The translations under genes and the position numbers were made by a program. From assembly GCA_947644595.1 (NCBI GenBank), contig CANSAE010000001.1:257605-321604 (forward strand): a stretch of DNA of 64,000 bases, in the 5' to 3' direction. How positions within the stretch are numbered: the first letter of the stretch is position 1; every line of letters starts with the position of its first letter. This document shows, piece by piece, positions 57,942-64,000 of the stretch. Source of the DNA: an uncultured Clostridia bacterium. GTDB taxonomy: Bacteria > Bacillota > Clostridia > Oscillospirales > Oscillospiraceae. The notes beneath the pieces were generated by a model, which made no database searches, was not told the DNA's origin, and saw only the letters and a program-made list of their open reading frames with translations.

Positions 57942-58501
57942 TGGCCATTTCTGTGACCTTGCCCATGACAAAAGAAGCCACAACTTCTTTGCGCGCCGGG
58001 GACAGCGTTCTGCTATCCGGAACCATCTACACTGCCCGGGATGCAGCGCACCAGCGTCTGCACGAAATGATGCAGGCGGGAGAAACGCTCCCTTTTGATT
58101 TGGACGGCGCATCCATTTACTATGTTGGTCCCTCCCCTGCCCAGCCGGGTATGGCGGTTGGTTCCGCCGGACCGACTACCAGTTCCCGCTGCGATAAGTA
58201 CACGCCTGACATGCTGGACGCCGGTTTACGGGTGATGCTGGGGAAAGGCAAGCGGTCAGACGCGGTCAAGCAGGCCGTTGTCCGTAACAGCGCAGTCTAT
58301 CTGGCCGCCACCGGCGGCGCGGGCGCCATGCTGGCCCGGTGTATCAAGGATGCGGAAATAGTCGCGTTCCCGGAGTTCGGCACAGAAGCCGTGCGAAAAC
58401 TCACCATTGAAAATTTCCCCGCGGTCGTGATCTTGGACATCCATGGCGGCGATTACTATGAAACCGCCCGGCAAAGTTATTTAAAAACCGCAGAATCCTG
58501 A
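57941..58501 (+). CDS. Class I fumarate hydratase (or tartrate dehydratase) beta subunit
   Basis: A 186-residue beta subunit: LRAGDSVLLSGTIYTARDAAHQRLHEM, GPTTSSRCDKYTPDML and a C-terminal FPEFGTEAVRKLTIENFPAVVILDIHGGD. Contributes the active-site residues for the hydratase. Translationally coupled to the alpha subunit. Confidence 0.93.
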   Translation: MAISVTLPMTKEATTSLRAGDSVLLSGTIYTARDAAHQRLHEMMQAGETLPFDLDGASIYYVGPSPAQPGMAVGSAGPTTSSRCDKYTPDMLDAGLRVMLGKGKRSDAVKQAVVRNSAVYLAATGGAGAMLARCIKDAEIVAFPEFGTEAVRKLTIENFPAVVILDIHGGDYYETARQSYLKTAES

Positions 58502-58550
58502 CATAATTTCCCCCTTTTGCGGATACAATTTCCCAAGAGGGGGAGTCTTT

Positions 58551-58838
58551 ATGCGTATTTACGACCTGCATTATAAGGAAGTCATCAATGTCTCCACGGG
58601 CCAGCGGCTGGGGTACATTTCAGATGCGGAATTCGATATCCAGACCGGGCGAATCTTGTCTTTCATCGTACCGGGTCCCCGGCGCTTTTTCGGACTCTTG
58701 CCCGGTGATATCGATTATATTTTCCCTTGGGAGAGCATCGTACGCATGGGGGATGACACCATTTTGATCAGTTTGGAGGGCTATGACCCCAGGCAAAAGC
58801 ATCATTCCGGGAAAAATTTTCAAAACTGTCTTTATTAA
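58551..58838 (+). CDS. ylmC: YlmC/YmxH-family sporulation PRC-barrel protein
   Basis: A 95-residue PRC-barrel protein: KEVINVSTGQRLGYISDAEFDIQTGRILSFIVPGPRRFFGLLPGDIDYIFPWESIVRMGDDTILI. Members of this family are conserved in spore formers and expressed in sporulation, with unknown role. GAGGGGGAG upstream. The gene symbol is based on family similarity. Confidence 0.85.
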   Translation: MRIYDLHYKEVINVSTGQRLGYISDAEFDIQTGRILSFIVPGPRRFFGLLPGDIDYIFPWESIVRMGDDTILISLEGYDPRQKHHSGKNFQNCLY

Positions 58839-58851
58839 ATGTAAAAAAGGC

Positions 58852-58880
58852 TTGCAATCTCCCGGAATTTCTGGTAGTAT
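58852..58880 (+). promoter_or_regulatory. Promoter of rpsB-tsf
   Basis: TTGCAA (58852-58857), 17-nt spacer, TAGTAT (58875-58880). Confidence 0.75.
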
Positions 58881-58886
58881 ATTTCA

Positions 58887-58989
58887 GCATTACGCACGGA
58901 GACCCGATCTCACGCCGTGTGGCTCTCATTGAGCCGGGTACGGGATTTGAAGGCTCCGGAGGTTCAACAAATAAGGAGGAAAAAACGTA
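58887..58989 (+). promoter_or_regulatory. Structured 5' leader of rpsB
   Basis: The roughly 100-nt leader has paired blocks: CACGG near 58898 with CCGTG near 58916; GGCTC-TCATT-GAGCC at 58921-58935; GACCCG near 58903 may pair with CGGGT/CGGG downstream. This would suit an S2-type autoregulatory leader. No known class is assigned. Confidence 0.45.
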
Positions 58990-59730
58990 ATGGCAGTCGT
59001 ATCTATGAAACAGTTGCTGGAGGCCGGCGTACACTTCGGCCACCAGACCCGCAGATGGAACCCCAAGATGGCCGAATACATCTATTGTGAACGTAACGGC
59101 ATCTATATCATCGATCTGCAGAAAACCGTCGGCAAGCTGGAAGAGGCTTATAACTTTGTGCGTGACCTGGCACAGCGGGGCGAGACCCTGTTGTTCGTGG
59201 GCACCAAGAAGCAGGCTTCCGAAGCCATCCGCGAAGAGTCCGAGCGCTGCGGCATGTACTATGTGAACGCCCGCTGGCTGGGAGGCATGCTCACTAACTT
59301 CAAGACCATGCGCACCCGCATCGACCGTCTGACCCAGCTGAAGAAAATGCAGGAGGACGGCACGTTCGATATGCTTCCCAAGAAGGAAGTCATCAAGCTC
59401 ATGGGCGAGATGGAGAAGCTGGAAAAGTACTTGGGCGGCGTGAAGAAGATGAACAAGCTCCCCGGCGCCATGTTCGTTGTGGACCCCCGCAAGGAGCACA
59501 ACGCCATTGCCGAGGCCCGCAAGCTGGGCATCCCCGTGGTCGCCATCGTGGATACCAACTGCGATCCCGATGAGATTGACTATGTCATCCCCGCCAATGA
59601 TGACGCTATCCGCGCTATCCGCCTGATTTCTTCCACCATGGCCAATGCCGTGATCGAGGGCCGTCAGGGTGTGGACGCCATGGCACAGGCAGAGGCTGCC
59701 GTGGCCGAGGAAGTTCCCGCCGCGGAATGA
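58990..59730 (+). CDS. rpsB: Ribosomal protein uS2
   Basis: A 246-residue protein: [45 protein letters not shown] and [29 protein letters not shown] are the S2 signature. Followed by tsf in the standard order, AAGGAGG upstream. Confidence 0.97.
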   Translation: MAVVSMKQLLEAGVHFGHQTRRWNPKMAEYIYCERNGIYIIDLQKTVGKLEEAYNFVRDLAQRGETLLFVGTKKQASEAIREESERCGMYYVNARWLGGMLTNFKTMRTRIDRLTQLKKMQEDGTFDMLPKKEVIKLMGEMEKLEKYLGGVKKMNKLPGAMFVVDPRKEHNAIAEARKLGIPVVAIVDTNCDPDEIDYVIPANDDAIRAIRLISSTMANAVIEGRQGVDAMAQAEAAVAEEVPAAE

Positions 59731-59763
59731 GTCTGCTGTAAAATACGTTAGGAGGAAACCAAA

Positions 59764-60702
59764 ATGGCAAATTTCAGTGCCGCAGATGTGAAGAATCTGC
59801 GTGAGTTGACCGGTGTCGGTATGATGGACTGCAAAAAGGCCCTGGCCGAGAACGACGGTGATATGGATAAGGCAGTCGCGTGGCTGCGTGAAAAGGGTCT
59901 GGCCGCCGCGCAGAAGAAGGCCAGCCGCATTGCCGCGGAGGGTATGAGCTACGCCGCCGTTGTGGACAGCGTGGGCGTTGTGGTCGAAGTCAACGCAGAA
60001 TCCGACTTCGTGGCCAAGAACGAAATGTTCGTGGCGTATGTAAAAGGCGTTGCCGAGGTAGTCGCCAAAGAGAATCCCGCTGATCTGGATACTCTGATGG
60101 CTTGCCAGTTCCCCGGTGCGGGACACACCGTGAAGGAAGAGCAGAATGAAAAGGTCCTGGTCATCGGTGAGAACATCAACGTCCGCCGCTTCGCCCGCTA
60201 TTCCGACGGCATGACCGTTCCCTATATCCATGCTGGCGGCAAGATCGGCGTGCTGGTAAACATGGAAGTTTCCGGCGACTTGGCTTCCAAGGCTGAAGTT
60301 GTGGAGCTGGGCAAGGACATCGCCATGCAAATCGCCGCGATGAATCCCAACTATCTGGACAAGTCCGATGTGGACGCGTCTGTACTGGACAAGGAAAAGG
60401 AGATCCTGCTGGCTCAGGCCATCGAGGAAAACAAGACCGCTGCCAAGCCCAAGCCCCAGGAAATCATCGAGAAGATGGTCATGGGCCGCGTAGGCAAGTA
60501 CTACGAGGAGAACTGCCTGCTGCAGCAGGCCTTCGTCAAGGAGAATAAGATCTCCGTAGAGAAGCATGTGGCTGAGATCGCCAAGTCCTGCGGCGGCAGC
60601 ATCACTGTAAAGGGCTATGTCCGTTTCGCCACTGGCGAGGGCATTGAGAAGAAGGAAGAGGACTATGCCGCAGAAGTCGAACGGTTGGCAAAGGGCCTGT
60701 AA
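59764..60702 (+). CDS. tsf: Elongation factor Ts
   Basis: A 312-residue guanine-nucleotide exchange factor for EF-Tu: VKNLRELTGVGMMDCKKALAENDGDMDKAVAWLREKGL at the N-terminus and two core repeats (VVEVNAESDFVAKNEMFVAYV). Standard length. AGGAGG upstream. Confidence 0.97.
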   Translation: MANFSAADVKNLRELTGVGMMDCKKALAENDGDMDKAVAWLREKGLAAAQKKASRIAAEGMSYAAVVDSVGVVVEVNAESDFVAKNEMFVAYVKGVAEVVAKENPADLDTLMACQFPGAGHTVKEEQNEKVLVIGENINVRRFARYSDGMTVPYIHAGGKIGVLVNMEVSGDLASKAEVVELGKDIAMQIAAMNPNYLDKSDVDASVLDKEKEILLAQAIEENKTAAKPKPQEIIEKMVMGRVGKYYEENCLLQQAFVKENKISVEKHVAEIAKSCGGSITVKGYVRFATGEGIEKKEEDYAAEVERLAKGL

Positions 60703-60723
60703 TCTACTTCCCTGTTGTAAATT

Positions 60724-60761
60724 AAACTCCCTCACTCAAATGAGTGAGGGAGTTTTTTATT
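60724..60761 (+). terminator. Terminator after tsf
   Basis: Perfect 15-bp stem AAACTCCCTCACTCA / TGAGTGAGGGAGTTT with 2-nt loop and TTTATTT. Also usable on the minus strand for trkH. Confidence 0.85.
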
Positions 60762-60771
60762 TCTATCCTTC

Positions 60772-62220
60772 TCAAAAACTCCGCTTCCAAAGCGATGGAC
60801 TCAACAACATGATAATGGGAAGGATTTCCAAGCGTCCCAGCAGCATATCCGCCGTGAGCACCAGCTTGGAAAGAGCGGAAAATCCCGCGTAACTTCCCGT
60901 AGGACCCGCGATCCCCAGTGCCGGACCCACATTCCCCACACAGGCAATCACGCTGGTAAAGGTACTGGTGAAATCCATATGGTCCAAGGACACCAGCAGA
61001 GTGCTGATAAACACAATGATCGCATACAATGCCAGGAAAATCAGCGTGGTGTGCTGCGTTGCTCTGGAGATCACTGCACCGTTGACCTTCACGGTATGCA
61101 CCGCCCTGGGCTGGATCTGACGGTTCACATCATTGCGCACGGTTTTCAGCATAATCATCAGCCGGGACACTTTGATGCCGCCGCTGGTGCTGCCCGCGCA
61201 GCCGCCGATGACCATGAGTACCAACAGCATACACTTGGCGTACATAGGCCACAGGTCAAAGTCTGCCGTTACATGTCCGGTAGTAGTGATGATGGATGCC
61301 ACTTGGAAGCCCGAATATCGGAACGCGGTGAAGATATTATCATACACGCCGTTCACCAGCAGGCTCACCATGATCGTCACGATGGCAAAGCCCGCAATGC
61401 CCAAATACCACCTCAGTTCTTCATTGCAGAACACATCCCGAAAATGACGGATGAGTAGGAAATAATACAGATTAAAGTTGATTCCAAACAGCAGCGCGAA
61501 TACGCCGATGACACCGTCGATATACGCGCTGTTGAAAAACGCTACGCTGGCGCCATGGCTGGAAAAACCGCCGGTACCGGCAGTGCTCAAGGCATGAATC
61601 ACGGAATCGAACCAACTCATGCCGCCGATACGCAACAGCACCGTCATCAGTACCGTCATCGCAGTATAGATGACATACAAAATCATCGCAGTCTTGCGAA
61701 TACGGGGAACCAGCTTGCCTACGGTAGGCCCGGGCATCTCTGCCCGCATGATATGCATGGAATGCTCCTCGCTCATAGGAACGATAAACATCACAAACAC
61801 CAAAACGCCCATGCCGCCCAGCCAGATGGTCAGACAGCGCCACAACAAAATGCCATAGCTCAGGTCCTCCACTTTGGGCACGATACTGGCCCCCGTGGTG
61901 GTGAAGCCGGACACCGTCTCAAACAAGGCGTCCACAAAGCTGGGGATCTGGCCGCTGAACACAAACGGCAATGCACCGATCAGCGCCATAGTGAGCCAGG
62001 AAAATGCTACAACGGCAAAGCCTTCTTTGGCATAAAAATCCCTGTTACGGACCTTTGGGCGCATCAGGAGCAGAGACAACACCGCAGCTAACAGCATCGT
62101 TACTACAAAGTGCCCGATGGTTTCTCCATGATATAAAGATACCAGCAAAGGAAGCAGCAGCAGCGCTGCTTCCAGGGCCACGACCCTTCCCAATATCTGA
62201 GAGATCAAACGATAATTCAT
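60772..62220 (-). CDS. trkH: TrkH/KtrB-family potassium uptake membrane subunit
   Basis: A 482-residue membrane protein with the four selectivity-filter-like loops: TVSGFTTTGASIV, STAGTGGFSSHGAS, ASIITTTGHVTADFD and ACVGNVGPALGIAG. Takes up K+ with TrkA, encoded just upstream. Starts 6 nt after trkA. Confidence 0.93.
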   Translation of the reverse strand: MNYRLISQILGRVVALEAALLLLPLLVSLYHGETIGHFVVTMLLAAVLSLLLMRPKVRNRDFYAKEGFAVVAFSWLTMALIGALPFVFSGQIPSFVDALFETVSGFTTTGASIVPKVEDLSYGILLWRCLTIWLGGMGVLVFVMFIVPMSEEHSMHIMRAEMPGPTVGKLVPRIRKTAMILYVIYTAMTVLMTVLLRIGGMSWFDSVIHALSTAGTGGFSSHGASVAFFNSAYIDGVIGVFALLFGINFNLYYFLLIRHFRDVFCNEELRWYLGIAGFAIVTIMVSLLVNGVYDNIFTAFRYSGFQVASIITTTGHVTADFDLWPMYAKCMLLVLMVIGGCAGSTSGGIKVSRLMIMLKTVRNDVNRQIQPRAVHTVKVNGAVISRATQHTTLIFLALYAIIVFISTLLVSLDHMDFTSTFTSVIACVGNVGPALGIAGPTGSYAGFSALSKLVLTADMLLGRLEILPIIMLLSPSLWKRSF

Positions 62221-62226
62221 TCCGCC

Positions 62227-63585
62227 TTACCCCTCGAAAATATCACCGATTTGTCCTACATCGTGACTGGTGGTGGTAACAATCACGTCATCTCCTGGGC
62301 AAATCGTGTCGTTGCCGCCGGGGATGAGGCACTTTCCATCCCGAAGGATCGCGGAAATCTGCACATCCTTACGGATACGCATGTCCTTAATAGGTGTGCC
62401 CGTTTGTGCAACGGCACCGCCTACCTTGAATTGGATGGCTTCCACCTTGCCGTCATTGAGCAGATACAGCGTCTCCATCGTGCTGCTCTTGGTATTCTCC
62501 ATCGCCCGAACATAGTGCACGATGCGCTGGACTGTCACGCTGGAGGGTTGGACTGTCACATCAATACCGGTTTTCTCCAACACAGTGCCGAAGTGCGTCT
62601 CATTCACTTTAGCAATAACAACACCGCGGCAAGCAGTCTTTGCATACACAGAGGTAATGATGTTGCTCTCATCCATTCCCGTCAGTGCAATGACTGCATC
62701 CGCTTCCGAAAGTCCCTCTTCCATGAGCAGGTCCGGCTTGGTGCCGTCTCCGCAAATAACCGTGGCTTTTCCGAGAAGATTTTTCATGGCCAGGCACTTT
62801 TCCCGGTCTTTTTCGATGATCTTTACGTGCATTCCCATATCCAAAAGCTGCCGGGTCAGATACACGGTGATTTTCCCCGCACCGATAATCATCACGTTTT
62901 TTACCCGGTCTTTTTTCATGCCAATCGCCTGAAAAAACTTACTTTGCTCCACCGGGCTTCCCACAACGCTGATCTTGTCCCCTTTTTGCAGTGCAAAATC
63001 ACCGCTGGGAATCATGGCTTGGCCTGCGCGCTCTACCACGCTCACCAGAATCTTTGCTTTATAGGTAGGATGGATCTCCGCCACGGTCATGCCGCACAGA
63101 GGGCTGGATTCCGGGATCCGCAGCTCCACCAATTCTGCTCTGCCTTTTGCAAAGGGCTCCATTTTATTCGCTGACGGGAATCGCAGAACACGGGAAATTT
63201 CCTCCGCCGTAGCCTGTTCCGGGTTGATAGACATGGAAAGCCCCAATTCATCCCGCAGGAAAACCACCTGCTTCGTATATTCGGGATTGCGGACCCGAGC
63301 AATGGTATGAGGCACACCCAGCTTTTTCGCCACAATACAGCACAGAATATTCACTTCGTCCATATTGGTCGCAGCAATCAAAAGATTTGCATGCGCCACT
63401 CCCGCAGACTGCTGGATCTCAAAGCTGGCGCCGTTTCCCATCAAAGCAAAAACGTCCAAATTGGAACTGACAAATTCGATCCGCTCCGCTTTCGCATCAA
63501 TGACTGTCACATCGTGATTCTCAATAGACAATTGCCGGGCCAAGGTATACCCAACTTTTCCCGCGCCTACAATAACTACGTTCAT
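62227..63585 (-). CDS. trkA: Trk potassium uptake regulator TrkA
   Basis: A 452-residue peripheral protein with two RCK units, each with an NAD-binding GxGxxG (VVIVGAGKVGYTLAR at 3-17; MIIGAGKITVYLTRQL near 236) and a TrkA-C domain. Gates TrkH in response to nucleotides. ATG 63585 follows AAGGAGAAG; the longer frame to 63690 overlaps the upstream gene. Confidence 0.95.
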   Translation of the reverse strand: MNVVIVGAGKVGYTLARQLSIENHDVTVIDAKAERIEFVSSNLDVFALMGNGASFEIQQSAGVAHANLLIAATNMDEVNILCCIVAKKLGVPHTIARVRNPEYTKQVVFLRDELGLSMSINPEQATAEEISRVLRFPSANKMEPFAKGRAELVELRIPESSPLCGMTVAEIHPTYKAKILVSVVERAGQAMIPSGDFALQKGDKISVVGSPVEQSKFFQAIGMKKDRVKNVMIIGAGKITVYLTRQLLDMGMHVKIIEKDREKCLAMKNLLGKATVICGDGTKPDLLMEEGLSEADAVIALTGMDESNIITSVYAKTACRGVVIAKVNETHFGTVLEKTGIDVTVQPSSVTVQRIVHYVRAMENTKSSTMETLYLLNDGKVEAIQFKVGGAVAQTGTPIKDMRIRKDVQISAILRDGKCLIPGGNDTICPGDDVIVTTTSHDVGQIGDIFEG

Positions 63586-63595
63586 TTTCTTCTCC

Positions 63596-64000
63596 TTATA
63601 GCAACAGCCAGATGATGAACGGAATGGTAACCATGGATAAAACCGTACTGATGAATATTCCTTTGGAGGCCATACTGTCATCCCGGTCATGCTGAATGCA
63701 TAAAACCGTCAGAACCATGGCCGCAGGCGTCGCGGCCTCAATGGTGATAATCCCCACGATCACCTCATTGGTCACAAACAGAGACAGCAGAAAATATATG
63801 ACAATAGGCGAAACGATCAGTCGGATAAAGCTGACCACATAGATGCGCCAATCGCTGAGCGCATCCTTAATGGGAATCGCGCCCAAGGATGTACCAATGA
63901 TAAGCATAGACATGGGGATCGTGCCGCCTGCCAGCATGTCCACCGTGTCCTCCACGACCTTAGGAAACGGAATGCGGAACATAAAAATCACCGCGCCCAG
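63596..64000 (-). CDS. AEC-family transporter, C-terminal part (cut by window edge)
   Basis: The last 134 residues of a membrane transporter, open through the right edge. Segments include GGTIPMSMLIIGTSLGAIPIKDAL, IYVVSFIRLIVSPIVIYFLLSLFV and ATPAAMVLTVLCIQHDRDDSMASKGIFISTVLSMVTIPFIIWLLL, the typical AEC (auxin efflux carrier) ending. Substrates are often organic acids. Ends 10 nt before trkA. Confidence 0.85.
   Translation of the reverse strand: MGAVIFMFRIPFPKVVEDTVDMLAGGTIPMSMLIIGTSLGAIPIKDALSDWRIYVVSFIRLIVSPIVIYFLLSLFVTNEVIVGIITIEAATPAAMVLTVLCIQHDRDDSMASKGIFISTVLSMVTIPFIIWLLL

Noticed and set aside
57072..58112. 346-residue minus-strand open frame over the fumarase genes
   Set aside because: Antisense shadow of the two hydratase subunits, which have clear family motifs.
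58768..60735. 655-residue minus-strand open frame across rpsB and tsf
   Set aside because: Fully antisense to two unmistakable ribosomal/translation genes; the frame is open because of codon bias and its sequence is His/Leu-rich with no domain.
1..64000. CRISPR arrays, tRNA or rRNA genes, IS elements, toxin-antitoxin pairs
   Set aside because: No regularly spaced repeats, no cloverleaf with a CCA-type end, no transposase core motifs and no recognisable toxin-antitoxin pair were found on either strand.

Overview
The window reads as chromosome from a spore-forming, low-redundancy member of the Clostridia, most likely an Oscillospiraceae-type gut bacterium. The evidence is Gram-positive PolC, a full set of mother-cell and forespore sporulation genes (spoIIGA-sigE, sigG, spoIIIAC-AH, an alpha/beta SASP, ylmC), SLH-domain surface proteins and the pyrH-frr-uppS-cdsA-dxr-rseP-ispG-polC order. 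There are no rRNA, tRNA, IS or CRISPR features. This placement is inferred from gene content only.

Positions 1 to about 11,500 are part of a prophage or phage-like element, almost entirely on the minus strand and cut by the left edge. It is a tightly packed early/middle operon: HTH protein, PAPS-reductase-like protein, membrane-anchored SleB-like hydrolase, HNH nuclease, Dam-type methylase (frameshifted at a 10-G run), MazG-like enzyme, HExxH metalloprotein, Lar-like protein, HUH-type Rep, VRR-NUC nuclease and a late-regulator-like protein. The last gene is followed by an iteron-bearing promoter that points out of the window. The 490-bp gap upstream of rep holds a 147-bp imperfect inverted repeat (candidate origin). 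It also holds a plus-strand transcription unit with consensus promoter and terminator, whose predicted RNA 5' end is complementary to an identical ribosome-binding-site box in front of four operon genes. This candidate multi-target anti-Shine-Dalgarno sRNA is the most interesting find. No integrase or att site is visible; the right boundary lies in 11,486-11,690.

Positions 11,688-17,715 hold a polyamine importer (potA, potB, fused potCD) and a TetR-regulated MFS efflux gene with two related palindromic operators. Positions 17,772-27,858 are the replication/isoprenoid/membrane-lipid operon. Positions 27,961-29,524 are spoIIGA-sigE. An ABC-F protein with a degenerate second ATP site follows. 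Next comes a minus-strand block of rarA, a short membrane-protein gene, ispA, xseBA, nusB and an Asp23-family gene, then spoIIIAC-AH (without spoIIIAA and AB) and psuG.

Positions 41,383-45,783 are a cell-surface O-acylation operon (SGNH hydrolase lipoprotein, DUF4358 lipoprotein, MBOAT, DHHW protein). They are followed by an SLH-anchored X-Pro dipeptidyl-peptidase, a SASP gene, and a MoxR/LRR/VWA-metallopeptidase trio. The right part carries rplJ-rplL with an L10-type leader, sigG with a SigF-type promoter, a membrane-tethered XRE regulator, malic enzyme divergent from two-subunit class I fumarase, ylmC, rpsB-tsf, trkH-trkA, and a truncated AEC-family transporter at the edge.
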